The notes under the pieces were generated by a model, which was not told where the DNA came from, ran no database searches, and saw only the letters and a list, made by a program, of their open reading frames with translations. A stretch of 64,000 nucleotides of DNA from Varroa destructor (taxonomy: Eukaryota; Arthropoda; Arachnida; Mesostigmata; Varroidae), in assembly GCF_002443255.2 (NCBI RefSeq), contig NW_019211454.1, forward strand, positions 12,546,248 through 12,610,247. Reading direction: 5' to 3'. Numbering within the stretch: position 1 is the first letter of the stretch; every line of letters starts with the position of its first letter. The position numbers were made by a program, and so were the translations under genes. Below are positions 41,711-56,401 of the stretch, one piece after another.

Positions 41711-43110
41711 AGAGTGGGCCATTCAAATCTGAACAAACTTTAGCGGGGTACTTTTCGAAGTTGGCATGCGTTCAGTCGTTAATTTTCGTGTCAGAAAGAT
41801 CTAATCTTTCCAGAAGGATTTAATTTTCCAAAATAACAAACTCATCATAATAATAGCAATGCGCTGTTTTGAAATTTCAGCGAAGATCAATTTGTTTCGG
41901 TGGGATGAACTTCCACAGAGATAATAAACTTCCTTTTTTGCCCGAAATCGACGGTCTATGTTTTTGCCGATTTCTCATGCTAAATCCAAAGACTGTCTCA
42001 AAAAAGCGAATCGAAATATCTTCAATAAACCTTAGATTTAAGGAGTTTATCAAAATGGCCAATTGATACACTTGAATCTTTGATATAGAAATTTATGGCC
42101 TCTTTGGTAAACAGAACATCAATCATTAATTGAATGATTAATATGTGATTCCAACGGTTAGTCCCTCCCACACTTGTTGCACTTTTTGCACCTATCGACA
42201 ATTTTGATCTTTCGCATTTGTAGGGCCTTTGGTCTGTAATCAGCCCAAAATCCGATGCCGCTAATGTTTTTTGCATGCAACGTATTTAAAAAAACACTTT
42301 GACAAGTTTTCACTTACCAATATCGCTTGATATCTGTTCTTGACTAAACAGCCATTTGCGTATTAAAAAAGGAATATTTCAAAAAAACTGAGTAGTTTAG
42401 ATTTTATTTTTAAGCTTCAAACGCAGTGACAGACGGTTAGATGAAGTTACCGTGACCGCCGAGCGTGACACCTTCGGCACATGCTACAATATAGTGGAAG
42501 CATCTGTCATTGTTTAGATACAGTTATAGAAACAACTTATTTTGTATCAGCTATTACTCTCCACGGCCTTGTTTAGTCTGTCAAGAAGTTTGCCGATTTA
42601 TTTCTTCACGCCAAAAAACTTCAAGTTCGATGTTAAAAGACTCGTCTCATAAAGTTTTGAGACTTTCTTACTAGCAAATTTACGGTAACTGATTTAATTT
42701 ATAGGTAACAGGAAAAGATAATAATTCATAGACGCAAAAGCTAGAGAATATGGTGGATGCAAATAAGTCTTTGAACTCCACCTTTTTCTTTCGCTGTCTT
42801 ACATTTAAGTAGAGGCACCATTTCTTGTTACTGTAAGAATTCAGTATAGAAACCATCATTATGGCTGCATGTTGGCCCATCCGAGCGTACAGCCATGGGC
42901 AATGAGAAGCTTTTGTGTGTCTCGGGCTCTTATGTCTTTTATTAACTCCCGTGGATTTAATAGCGTCTTTTAATAGTCATATGACCGCAGTTCATGTTTT
43001 TGTACAGTTAACGAATTCATTGCCGGTTGCCTTCCTTCGAAATGCTTTCAAATGGTCCTCATCGACCTTAGATAGTCGAGCACAGTGACGTGCGTCCTGT
43101 ATTTCTGAGA
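41711..43110 (-). mobile_element. Possible decayed Tc1-like DNA transposon
   Basis: The left edge, following a TATATA run, reads AGTGGGCCATTCAAATCTG, resembling the terminal inverted repeats of Tc1/mariner elements inserted at TA. Read on the minus strand from about 43,110 leftwards, an ATG opens MASQKYRTHVTVLDYLRS. Further on come short fragments such as LIKDIRAR and KLLDRLNKAVE that resemble the N-terminal half of Tc1-type transposases. They are split by frameshifts and stops. No DDE catalytic residues or right-hand terminal repeat could be found, so this is tentative. Confidence 0.25.
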
Positions 43111-46100
43111 TGCCATGATTAAACACGACAGGCAATTTCTGAGTAGTCGTCTCAGGCGTGGAGCTCACACCTTTCCCAACACCAAAATCCTGTGCTACTT
43201 CGATAGGTTTTTTGACATAAAGCAAAGGTCGAAATAGGGCAAGTGGGTGGGTGTTGAAGATTAACTTTTTTCTTCGAATTATCATCATTGGTACCTGACC
43301 CCAAATTAAAATACATAATTTTACTATACAATTAACCTTTAAAGAAGGAGGAGCACCTATGAATGATGTATTCGTGTAAACAAACAATAAAACAGTAGCA
43401 GAAAATTTTTGAAAGAACCCTTATTTGTGTTTCCATATGAGCTTACTAAAAACTTTGAAGAATTTCGACTGTAACAAAAACATATACGTATATATTCGAC
43501 AGATATAATACTATTAATTGAGAAAACACGTTTGCTAAAAGGATTGCACCCAAACATTTCTACACCTAGGTTTCGCAGAAATCCTACTACTAGCCAGGCT
43601 GCCTAGACTTCCATATATAATACGACTCGAATATATCCGATTGGATGAAGCAGATTTATCGGCTAGCTTTCCACTGGGATATTTGCATGCTTTTTACATG
43701 TTTTATACAGGGTCATTTCTGCAAACTTGAGTTGCGATGTTGGTGACTTTTTCGCGCAATTTCCCCACTGGAGCGGAGTAGATTCGAAGTCAATTTGCTA
43801 CTATAAAGCTGGCATTTTTATCGTAAGGTTCTTCAGGTTGCTCGCGTATCCGCTCGCTAGATCCCTCCTAACGAGTCCCCAAATCGTGGCAAATAAAATT
43901 TACCTTCTGCGAATATTTAAAATAACCACCACGACAACCATAAACATAGTTATTACAGCAAAAAGTTGTGGCAGTTTTGTGAAGGCAAGGCTGAGTGCTA
44001 TACATCAGGGGACGCAACCTCACTCACCTGACATACTCGGCGTGAGTGGAAGGTAGTTCCAGGAATTAGCTGATTGGACACTAGCAAATCGAAGCGAAAA
44101 AAAGTTGCTCGACAGGCTTTGCTACCGATAAGGAGACACCCGTACGATTAGGCCACAATTGTGCCTCAGACGCACCGTACCCGATATTTCCGGATATCCG
44201 AATTTCAAATAAGCCCGACAATTATTAGTTCAATTCTACTAAACTTTACTCAGTCATACATGAAATCTCTAAAGCCGCACCAGTTTGCGGAATTGCAGAT
44301 CAGCGAAAAATCATTATTGATATATTAAAAAAAATAGAGTTGAAGCATAACTACCACCTTTGAAACAGTGAGAATGCAATGCTTATTAAAACGACTTGAT
44401 GTACGAGCGGATCAGGATGATCCAAAGGTCGTCCAAATGGCATTACGCTGAATCGTTTATAGCATACCTACATGCTGCATGTATATTCTGCTTGTACGTA
44501 ACTATATATTCAACAGGGAACCGATAAAGACACAAAAGTAGATATTGGAAAAAAGTCCCTACTTCGGCGGCTAAATAGTAAAGCAATGCGGGCTTAAATT
44601 TTAAACGTAATTTAAAGAAATCATTGTCCCACTTTAATCTTTGCCCAGTTGTAAAGTCAAAACAAAACATGCTTATGAGCTTAATTAAGCGACCCTCTCA
44701 TCAAGATTGACTGAATTGCTCGGTACGTTGATGGAACATTGAGAAAATGGGCAAAATTTCTTCATTTTTATAAATGTTTACAGAAAATCCAAGTGTTTTA
44801 TAGCTACACGTAACGTTAGCCCGTTTTTTTTTTTGTCAGAGTCAGAGCGGACGATTTTCCAGCATGTTTGCGCAAAAGAAACAGTACGGAGTCTATTTTT
44901 ACGGGACTAGGTGAACCAAGGTACAATCGTATAAAGAATAAATGTAAATAGCCCTAACACTGAGCTCTGTGAATCTCCACATGTTATTAAATGGTGGTTC
45001 AGAATTACATTACCAATGCGTGCAGTTAAGAAAGGGCTAGGCCAAAAGATTTGAACCAATTGCAAAAAAAAAAAACAGGAGAAAAGTTGTCGCAGTTTTA
45101 AGGAGAGAAGCCCTTTTAGTGCAAGAACGCGTGCTATCTATTCATGCACGCCAGTATTGTACATATCGCCATCGTGGTTCTACCTGAAACAGGCTTACCA
45201 CTTAAATTTAAGTACTGCATCTTGCGGAGGTTGGTCTGTTTAGAGGATTTCCCTCTATTTCCAGTCCCCGCTTCGTACATTTGTAGACAGGAAATCTGTG
45301 CTAGCAAACTCACCATTACCATTCTAGGTACCTCAAAACTATCTGCTTTCATGAACCTTTCACAGGACTCTCCTATCTGAAAATAAAGCGACCGATATCG
45401 TCCAACAAAAGGGCACAGGCAAAGTAACGAAAAGCGACAGGGCAGCGCGTTGAAATGAACTGATGGTAGCCACTTTTCCTGCCGAAGTCGTAATATGCGT
45501 TCATGCAATTGCATGCACCTTGCTCATAGACTAAGCTGTGCAAGCTCAACTATGATGCTGATGAAGGTAATGCTAGTCGTTGTTGTAGTGACCACGTTGA
45601 TAATGGGGACTTCGTTGTATTACACCGGAATAGTGGTAGCAGTAATATTATACATTTCTCACAACGACCAAAGACGATGCAATGAGCGCGCCCACATTCG
45701 TTTCAGCGTTTGGCTCGAGTGAATAGGCGCCCATGGGGTATACCAAAGTTCGTAAACCTCCTGGCAAATAGAAGAGCTTTCCCGCCTAGAACGTAACGAT
45801 CACGATTTTCTTGCGCCCCCGCCCCCCTCTGTGTGCGGTTGCTCGTATCGCCTCTGGCAATCCTACCGCGAACCAAGGGCGGCAACGATCATATAGCGGC
45901 TCAGTTGTAGACGCAGATTAGCAAGCAAGAAAATGATAGAATTATTCACAAAATAATCTCAGCGCACGCGGCCACGGCACCGTAACGAGTTCCACGATGC
46001 GGTAGAAACAAAGATAAAATGATTATTAGCGTACACAGCTAGCCAACTACCTATATAGGTACATCGAGTTTACGGCGTGAAAAGCATAGTTAGCATAGGA

Positions 46101-46378
46101 GTTCCTTGCAGCCATAGAACTGAACTTGATTACAATCCTACGGCGCAGATCCCAGCTCAAGGAACAGTGCGAGGTTTGGCCAAGATAGCGTATATGGCTT
46201 ACGAATAGAGAGACGCTGGCCACACCGATGATGATCGAGGAAATTGCGTTTGTCGGCTTACCATATAGAGCTAATTCTATGTATATAACGAAAGATGCTT
46301 TTGCATAAAGATAACTGTAGAGAAACTACAACCTATTTACGCAATCACCAACCTGTTTCTCGTAGTGGTCTTCGAGTA

Positions 46379-46396
46379 GACGACGACGACGACGAC
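46379..46396. repeat. (GAC)6 microsatellite
   Basis: Six perfect GAC units. They lie in an 85-codon open frame where they would encode Asp, but nothing else supports that frame as a gene. Confidence 0.9.
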
Positions 46397-48733
46397 GCCG
46401 ACGCGGACCGACATTCGAACTTCATAGCAGCACTGAAAGTTTCGATCTTAGTTCTATTTCTTCTGAGGGAGCAACAGATAAAAACAGATTTTGCCACGTT
46501 TACTTTTATCGCGGCCTCAACGATCGTCGTATCGGTGCCTATGATTAGCTAGATAGCGTGTGGAACCTTTTCGTATGAAATGGTCATATTTGCCTATATT
46601 AACGATAGAATTTACCAAAAATCTACCAGCACTATAATTTGGCGCCGTTTCGTGGTCCGCAACACCACCGGCACCATCGGTAGTACGAATTTATGGCTAA
46701 CTAAATGAAGCTGGGAAGCTGGTCGTAATCATGAAGTAACCAATCGTTCGTGGAAGAGCTGCCCACTTAAGAAGGACGCTGGTTTACGGGAAAGGTGGGC
46801 TATCGAATGATACCCTATCGGGTTAGATTGGAAGAGGCTCAAGTATAAATTATGGCTAGTCTATCGAGAAACACAGTAGGTGGAAATGGCTCGCAGGTGC
46901 AAGCAGCAATCAACAAGGTGAGAAAAGTATCATACATTGTAGTATGTTCGGTTACATAGAATTCTAGCAATAATTATCAACGCTAAGTGATCTATATTTT
47001 GGGCAAGCTTACTAACGATGTTGGTACGAATACGAGATTAGTATATCATGAGCCTACAAGCCGTTCGCTCAAGGTTCATTTTCCTTATAGTTTTTCCCTT
47101 GCTATTTGTTGATACGAATCCTCTTAATGAGTCACCTTACGAAGCAAACAAGCACAGCCTTGCCGAAAAATCGCTTTTTTCTTTTAAACTGAAGTTTCAA
47201 CTGGAGTTATTAGCGTCAAGATGCTGGTAATAGACCAAGATAGCTCAACGTCACACTAAGCGCGTATTCTAAATGAAGCTCTTTTGGGCGTTACAGTGAT
47301 TTGTAACAGTCACTCAGTGGCGCAACGGAACGGCGTGAAGAACAGAGGGGGAAGTGGAGTGTCTGATGCCGGTCTCAATAGCTGTTCTCGGCGTCCAAAG
47401 ACCATTTTCGCTGACCCCACATAACATTTGGTCTGAACAATTCGAGCGAGTTACTACTACTACCTTCGACATATTTATTGCTTTTATTATTTTTATTACT
47501 ACTCTATCGATTGTAAGCTTTATTTTGAGTCGTCTGAGGGTTGCGAATAGCGAATATTTATTTCAGCACGATGCCACCCGTTTCAACTTCGAGAATTCGA
47601 CAGCGGAGACAATTCGCCTCCGACAACTAATTCTCTATTAATTTTCATTGGATTAGTAGTGAAAAAAATTTAGTGATTTAATCAATTTTCTATTTGTCAC
47701 GAGTATTTAAGTTGACCCTTGTCAGGGCCGTAACCTCCGCCGTTTGTCCTCTAGCTTATGAGGTTTGCAAAATAACCCAAGGCTAAATACCTTTATGTGT
47801 TTGTTTACCAACCTGTTGTGCCTGGCTTCTACGGAGGCGATATGATTGATTTTTGAAAGAATATGAAACAATAAGTGTAACGTAGGTAGACTTCAATGTG
47901 TCAATGGTAAAGAGTGTATGGCTTGTCGTGTGCTGGCATAGCTGTTGCCTTCAAAAGAGATTCTTCTTAGACATTGACGAAAACGGCGCAGAAAAAACGT
48001 TGGCAAAATTTCTTCTTCGTAACCGTTGCGGCTAGAGATTACACCTAGGATAGAATTACAAACATTGTTTCAAGATGACAAAAAAATTGAAAAATTCAAA
48101 GCAAAAAACGTTTCATCTGTGAAAAAAGGCGTTCATTAAGAAATAAAATTAGCTACTTGTCTAATGATTAATTAGTAATTTAGTGACCGGTAAATGCCAT
48201 AAGTTGTTCGATCTGGGTTTATCGTGAAAGCTTTACGTAGAGTTGAAACTGAGTGTTTAAAGCAATATGGCTGAATTGTTATAGTTGAGCTGATGTTTGC
48301 CCCGGATCTAGCAACCGTTGTGTTTCTCTTTTGAAGCTTCGAGAAGTGTGGCGGCTTCTTTGTCGTTTTATCTGAATCCGCTCAGTAGGACTCTGCCTAA
48401 TATACGCGTGCTGCTTGTCTAAGAATGATAGCTTTTTTTCAAACTCTTATTTAGTATAAAAGGAGACTAAATATAAGATTTAATGTATGCATCCGCTGTA
48501 ATTAACAAAAATGCCTAAACACAAAGAAGGCAGAGGTAAGCCCATTAAATGTCATGCAATGACCAGCTTTCAGAGTAGAGATTGTTCAAATTTTAGAAGG
48601 TTGTTAGTGACGGGAAAAGAATAGACAATCGGAATTTATATTTGTAAGTGAATTTTTTCGCACAGATTATATACTTTGTACAGTTATTCAGTTCCTGTTT
48701 ACATCTCAAGAAAAAACATTAACTGCGAGTCAG

Positions 48734-48752
48734 ATATATATATATATATATA
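48734..48752. repeat. (AT)n microsatellite
   Basis: Nine and a half AT dinucleotides without interruption. Confidence 0.9.
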
Positions 48753-51700
48753 AAGTCATTGATTATCATTTGAAATATGACAGTCAAACCAATCGGGACG
48801 CTCTCCGGAAAAATCGGATTCATTCATTATAGTGTATACAGTATATTATTCCTAGATCTTCATGATGATATTGCATGAGAACAATATAGGCGACCGAACC
48901 TATTCATTGAACTCGCGATCGGAGTTCTGAGCCGACTGTCTTCAGGAGACCCGTTTCTTCTGTTATCATTTATTGATAATAACAATATTAGTAATATGTA
49001 TAGCGTAATCATTTCCTACGGTCTACCGATGCGAGACTATATTCCGAAGCTTATTCTTTTTCACATTACTACTTTGTAGTATGGAACTGCAATGATTTCA
49101 GCTTTTCAACTCCCTGTATTTTAGCACACGAGCTGAAGGCTTTTTTTTCTATATGAGCCCGAGCGAAAATCAGGTATTCCGAGGGTAGTAAATGTTCGGG
49201 GGTCTCTTTTGCTACAGTTGGTCCTCGATTTCTCATCTTATCCCCTTGGCCTTCACTCCCTTGGCTCTTAGTCCCCTTCAGTCGATTCCTTTTCAACTGA
49301 AAGGGCTGCCACTACTATCAGCTTGCCGTAACCTAGGTGGGAGTGAGGTGCGCGTGTTCCAGGAACAAAGCTATTTCTGAGGCGGCGCGTCATCCCAACC
49401 CCAAACATTGGCTGAATACCCCAGCGCGGACTAAACGACTAGTATTTTGTTTCTCCTCTACGAGCGCGAACGAGCACCTCTAACTCGGGAGCAGTAAGGC
49501 AAATATATCCAACTATACACAAGCTCTTACACTTTACGAGGCATGGACAAATTCAGTCGCGTGTTTAGTATACTCGACAGTAATAACATGACTCTCACAT
49601 GAATGTCTAGTGAACCAGACCTAGCACTATGACGGAAACCTATCCTTAAACTTGACCGTTCCCTATTTTCTTATTTTCCATGTCCAGTATCACCCACTAA
49701 AACGCCGACGAGGTATGCAGTGTCGCTGCTTTAGCTTGCCATAACGTTCTCAATCTCTTTCATGCATAGAGTTTCTTCTGCAAGCTAGATATAGTATACC
49801 TCGATGTGCGGACGAGGAACACAGTTTTTGCCAGTCGTTGCAGGAACTCGTACGATTTGAATTACACAACCTTTAGAGTCTGCTTATCATGCAATGCGCC
49901 TTTTGCTAAATGAACTTGAGTCTGCTGCAGGAGTCTGGATCAAGGAATAGGTCTTTCTGTTCCGAATCTACAGATATGCACGGGTTCCACGAGGTATATC
50001 AGTGCATAACTCTCGTTGTCTATGTCATCCTACTGGGGGGCCTACTATGCCGTCGAACTGACGCAATTGAAGCGCAACACATTTAGTCGACGCAAGAACT
50101 TCGCATTGGTGGGCAAATCTCAGAGGGAAAGAGAGGGGACCCTGGTTCCCGGTTAGTCTCAGCTGTTTTGCAAAATAAAGAAGCTTTCTTTTGACAAGAA
50201 CCTTACCAGCTGCTGCGCTTTTGGCACGGAAAGCTTTGCGTTGGGTCACTGTCGCGGTTGCAACTACCTGATCAAGTATCGCGGACGACTGAGATCAGAG
50301 TACCGTCAACCAACTGGTCGTTGCTAACTCACCGACCTGCTTGTATCTGTGTAAACTGGCGAGTCATTAGTGTTTCGGAGAACTCATTCTGCATCCTGTT
50401 TCATATGCACGAACATGTCTGGCCGACTTACCCACACCTGCTAACTTCGGGGCCATAGCTCTAAGAGGTGCTAAGAAATACCACTCTTAGCAGAAACAGA
50501 AGTAACTGTGGCAGCAGTTCCTTTGGTGGCGATAGTTGGAATCGCAATCCATGGTGATAATTTAAATGGCTGTTGTAACCGAGCTTCCCTCGAGGCTGTC
50601 TTAACACGTCGCGCGCGTATTTAACGTGCATACGCTTGTTTACTTAGCTATACCCGAAATACTGGCCGAAGTACTGATGAAACTGATAACGGTCGCGTTA
50701 AGTGCATACATTTTTTCTAAAGAACGAACATACTAGAAAGATAGCTAAAGGCTTGTACGAAGGAGATCAGGTATCTGTCAGGTAATTAAGCCGAACGGCG
50801 GAAGATGGGAAGAGAAAAAAAAAATCCTTGATGGCTATCCGTGTCATCTGGGCGCTGTACCATCCTTCCCAGGATAGTCTTTGCAACGCACAAGCTAAAA
50901 GAGAAACTGCCAAATACAAACGTGTACGCATTTGTATATAAGAGAAATGGTATCATAGTAATTTATCTATGCCGTCCAATATAACCGGATGAAAATCAGA
51001 AGTAACATATATAAAAACAAATGAAAGAGTCCAATGAAATACTTGAAAAACATCACAGTATCACATAATTAACGGATATAAAACGCATAAGGCAATATTC
51101 CACCTATTGTAGAATGCCTTGTCAATAGGACTGAAAAAATTCAATAGAATTTAAATGTTCTTTATTTTGACTTGAGGACTTCAACGATGTATTTAATGTC
51201 TTTCACGGGATAGTAGTTCAAAGCTGGTTTTAAATTGGGTTAAATCCGAGTCCCGTTTCATGAGTCGAGCTTAATCACGTCCTTAAACACAACCTGCTAA
51301 TATAGTAAATAAGTACCAGCAGGACTGGCCGTGTGCAAATGTTATGCAAGAAGAATATTATAGCAACATAACGTTAAATATCCTATTAAGGTTGCTTAGA
51401 CGTAAGGTCGGCTATGCTTTCAGAACAGCGAGGTAGAGACAATACAATAGCAAGGTCGTTGTACCGGAATCCGTATATCTATGTATACTTTGGGGGTACG
51501 GCGCATCTCTATCAAACTAAATTGGTCCACAATTAGCGGGGGGTTGGGGGTTGGGGGGGGGGTACCTCCCATTTTCACTTGTATTCTAAATAAGCACAGT
51601 CTTCCGCTAGAAAGTTGACGACATCCGTGGCATAGGCAAAGGCCTAGCCTTACTCGAACGTTCAACGACGCTTTAAAAGGCGCACTGTGATCTTGAAAAA

Positions 51701-54277
51701 GCAGTCTACAAGGGTTCGGTTCGAAAGACGGTGATAGCGAAATGATATTTTGGCATAAAGGGGGTAACTAGTCGGTAATTCGCGAATCGCTCTATCGTTT
51801 GGAGATTTACATAGATGGTGACTTTATTGCCTTCAATAGTTACCGGAGGTTGTCCTTGTACCTTTAGTGTTATCGACTAGGTTGTTCGGCTGCCTCAAAA
51901 TGCTCATGTTAAACAGCTGTTCGAGAATTGAGGAGACAGAGGCGTTCCTCCGAAGTGAATTCGAGGTGCAAGCAAAGAACAGAAAGCATTTCTGCGCGTG
52001 AATCGTCACAATATAAATAGGGATACGACCTAACTAACACTCGAAATGCATCAAATCGACCGCTACGACCAATAGTCCTGCTCGAGACACCGTCCTGTTG
52101 TGTATCGCGCACTTGGTCCGTAATAAATCTATTCTATGTCGTTTCGATGTGGATTCGTTTTTTAGCGCGAGTTTGCAGTGCGATCTTTATTCGCGTTTCG
52201 TGCTAGTATCCACACAATCATGCAATGACAATACCACACTGGTCTTCTTTATTTATGGTGGCTATATGCTACGGGACAAAGGCGATGTATGAATGGGAGC
52301 CGGGGATGAGGGTTAGGAGTCGCGCCGCCGAACTCAAACCACCTTATCTAGTATCCGGCTTAGGGAGACAACAAAAGTCAGTCTACGCTAAATGAAGAGC
52401 GCTGTTACCGGCAGCTCTGCAGCAAGCAGCCAAAGCGACATTAGTATGACTATGATGCAAGACATTGATTATCCACATTATTAGAAGACAAAGCCATCAA
52501 GCGGATAGCAATAGCAGAGCTGTTGGCCGAATGAGCAGATTGCCGTGTAGAGACGGAGTCGGTCCTCTCAAGAGTGTTTCGTCGTAAAGGATGACGAATT
52601 GTTGCGCTTGCAGTCCGACATGGCTTTCTCCCTGTGTTTTAGCCGTTCTTATTATCGAGTTAAAGGAACGTGGAAAAGAGCATCAAAAAGAAGGAGAAGA
52701 AAAACTCGGGGGATTCGTTGCCAAGCTGCGGCCGAAGGAGGTCTATTGAAGAGCTGTCAGCATTCGCGGCAGCCGCAGCCTTTACTCGCAACGTGACAGA
52801 ATGTACATCCACACGCATACATAGGTAAATGAAGTACAACGAGTCAGAATCGATGTCTGTGCTTAAATCACATATGACACTTAGCTACTCATAACCAATG
52901 TGCTATATTCCCGTCGGCGGAAATGGCTAAAGCAAATTTAAGTCGTCCCTATTCCGTTTTACTTTTATCTAACGGCTGTTCTCATTGTGAGATCCACAAT
53001 GTAAATCTATTCTTGTAGGAGAACCGTGACGATGGCTCTGCCCTCGATGATGGCGGCCAGCAACAAGCCCAACAACCAGACTAAACCAGGGAGTGCGAAA
53101 AAAATCGAAAAGGAGAAGAAGGAACAAAAGGACGACAAGCCTTAGCCATAGCAGTCAGCGCAGTAGCACCATTATACCTGGCAGTCGGTCTCGAATTTTG
53201 GGCTTCCCTTCAGTCTTAAACTCGATAAATAACGCCTATATATGGCCGTTGTACCCGTATTGCCGCAGCGACCTATACTCTACCATTTTATCGAGATATC
53301 GATTTTAGTATCTTGTCATCCTTCAGTTTATAGATACACTAACATAGTAGTACGTGGGTAGCAGTTACTTGCGACGATGAGAGCGTACGAGCATTTGATC
53401 AGTGCCAGGTGGCTAAATCAATGTAGAGGTTTGGTATGGACCAAAGGTATGCTTAACTTTACAAGAGGAAGGACGCACCTGAGTAAGACAGCTATTGTAA
53501 GTTGTTGAGGTTGCGAAGATATCGATTGGTAGTAATGGAGGCAGAGTGAAACACTATTGGTGAGGGAGGCGTTCATGATTTGAGGTAGCCTCGACGACTG
53601 AGGTAATCGGCACAAGAAGCAATCATACAGACAGCAAGTAAGGGAGTACCGTTTCCCACAGACAATTCATACTGCAGCATCGTACACAGTGTAGCTTCGC
53701 GAGTGATCGTGTCATCGACTCACGTCTGTTAATAATAGTTGTCAGTAGAGAGCGTTCTCGGTAGAGAAGGGCCCAGGGGAAGAGGTAACTGAAATCCTGG
53801 CAGAGAGTCCAAGGGCAGCGTGGATAGAATGGTAGTCTTTAGAGGAACTGAACGATAACGTAAAAAAAATGAAAAAGTCGGAATAAGGTCCATGTTGATA
53901 TAACTAAAACATAATCTAAAACACTGAGGCCACCTATCAAAATAAATAGGACAAGTCAGGTGTAAATGCATTGTCTCCCTATTTATCAATCTCGTCCATT
54001 GCGTATGAATTTTGATCATGATGGATAAAGATAGGATTTTCTACAAGCGTTCTGGCACGAGCTAAATCAATAAAGGCCTATTAGTCAGCCTATATTGATG
54101 TCATTCGGTTGTATTATTATTAGGACGAGAGATTTTTGGACAAGGACTAAACTGCGTCAAGAAAAGTTTCGCGTATGTGAAAATGTGAAATTTTCATCAC
54201 CGCTACTTAGCGATTTATCGAATGCTACCGTCAAGTAAACCTAGTAGTGTAATAATCCACTAGGTTATTATCTACAT

Positions 54278-54293
54278 AAAAAAAAAAAAAAAA
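54278..54293. repeat. A16 homopolymer
   Basis: A run of A residues, preceded by an imperfect hairpin (AACCTAGT at 54238-54245 and ACTAGGTT at 54259-54266). Confidence 0.85.
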
Positions 54294-56383
54294 TTAACTA
54301 ATTATATCGAAACCTTCTTTAATTGTAAAAACTTCGTGTGCTCACCGGAACCACTCGCGGATGGTGGTAATGAATCTATATTGAATAGCGTCACATGTTA
54401 ACCATATAGCACTATTCATTTTGCTATGGTTCTAAGGAAATAGATTTCACTTAGCGCCAGGAACCCGTGTCAACGTGTGTTAGCATCCGAGAAGGCTACA
54501 TTCTACGCCTGCACTGATGTAAGCCTGACGAGCATTTTTCGTCTATGGCGAATTTAAGTGGCGGAAGCCTGTAGAAGTCGCTTGTCGGTATCGAGAAAAA
54601 CACGTAGAGCCGCGGCTGTAGCAATTTTAACCAAATAAAGTTCCCATCTTCCCAACTCTAGACTCGGAGTGTTTCAAACTCTCCAGCTCTTAGTCGTTGT
54701 TACGATGGAAGGTAAAACGGTTTGTTCGCTAGACCGCGTAACCGCGCAGCCTCTGTATGTTTTCCGGCATTGTTTGTAGGCTGCCAAGAAGAGGGTTTTG
54801 CAAAAAGTGTCAGAACTGAAGAATAAAAAAATCTATGTTGTTTTTATCTATTATTGGTATTTTTTTCGTACTAGACTCCAAATACTCAACGATCCATGTT
54901 TTTCTGAATTTTTATGCGCATTTTTATCGATCTACTGTTATAATCTACTAGGTAATTTTGTTTTATTATCGACAACAGCAATTTCTACTTAAAGTGTTTC
55001 TTCAACAAACTTTGCTAGAATTATCCAGTGAAATCTGAAGTTTTTTTTTATTCGATCGCGCTTAGTCACTATATCTGATCGTTTGCTTAAATCGCCAGAA
55101 TTGTTCATTGTCTGCGAATCCGTCTCTGTCTATTGGTACAAAATAAATTCGTTTACTATGATACGGCTATGTCGGGTATGATGACACTTGAACTACTCAC
55201 GTACGTATTAATAAACACCCAACCAACCCCCTTAGACACTGTAACTATCCACTTTTTTAAGCATTATACCTATTTTTAAGGAAAAAAATATCTACTTATG
55301 CCGTAACGTCGGATCGCGAAAACTAGTAAATGCCCAGCAGATCTGAATACCCCTAGACCACACTGAATGAAATGACTCCTTTGGGTGCCCACTTTACCTG
55401 TTTTTCTATCTGATTCGATACTAGAACTTAGTTGAATGAATTGACCTGCCCTATTTAGCGCAGGAATGGCAGAAGATCGCGATGAATATGTCTATACGCC
55501 GGGCTAGAGAAAGAGGGTGGGCCATCGAAAAAGCATCCGAACAAGGATATCTCGTTCCCATCTTTGAACATACTGGGATGATTTCGTTGTACCTCGGAGA
55601 AATCAAAAACAACCTCATTTATTTTTGCGCTTCCGACGTGTAACTCTTCCCCTTTCCGCATCTTTTATACATCGCCTATCAGAGATTTTCGACTATCACA
55701 TTTGTACAGGGCGTGAAGAATACGATTGTTTTCGACAACGTACACAACTTGCCTCGCCCCCATCAAAATGAAGATCAAAACATCGAACAGATGCAAATGG
55801 CTTTGCCGACGAATCTTTGTGGGTAGCTGGCAACTCACTGTCGCGTACGTCTTTCATGGGACCTTCTCTATGCTGCGCCGCTCCCGAAGGCTCTGTTTGC
55901 GGTCGCTTCTCGTTGAAAGTTAAGTGATCGTCATATATCACTTGAGCGTTTCACGTAGCGACCGATTCAAAGGCACAACGCATACGAGAAAGCGCACACA
56001 CGGGGAAAGGCTTTGTCCTTTGTTGAACTGATCAATTTTCATGCCATGCACCGCGTTGTGGTTCACGCCAAACAACAACGAATGGGCTTTTTTGCTTCTG
56101 CATTTTCAGACGAATTCGAATTATTAGATGGGTCAGTCAGACAGCCACCGTTGATTGGTCGTAGGTCGTCGCAAACACAGCTGCTGTGGATATGGCAAGT
56201 AGGGCTGAACCATCCAAAGCAACGTAAAGAGACTGAGCGAAAACGAAAAGCTTTTTTTGCTGTTTGTGGTTAATCACTAAGATTTTCGTCGAGGATTTAT
56301 GGCTAGAACAGGCCATTTTCATACTGCCGGCGTAGTTCATACATACGATGCATGTCTATCGTAAATGCTGTGAATAATCGAGC

Positions 56384-56401
56384 TGTTGTTGTTGTTGTTG
56401 T
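56384..56401. repeat. (TGT)6 microsatellite
   Basis: Six perfect tandem TGT units. Confidence 0.9.
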
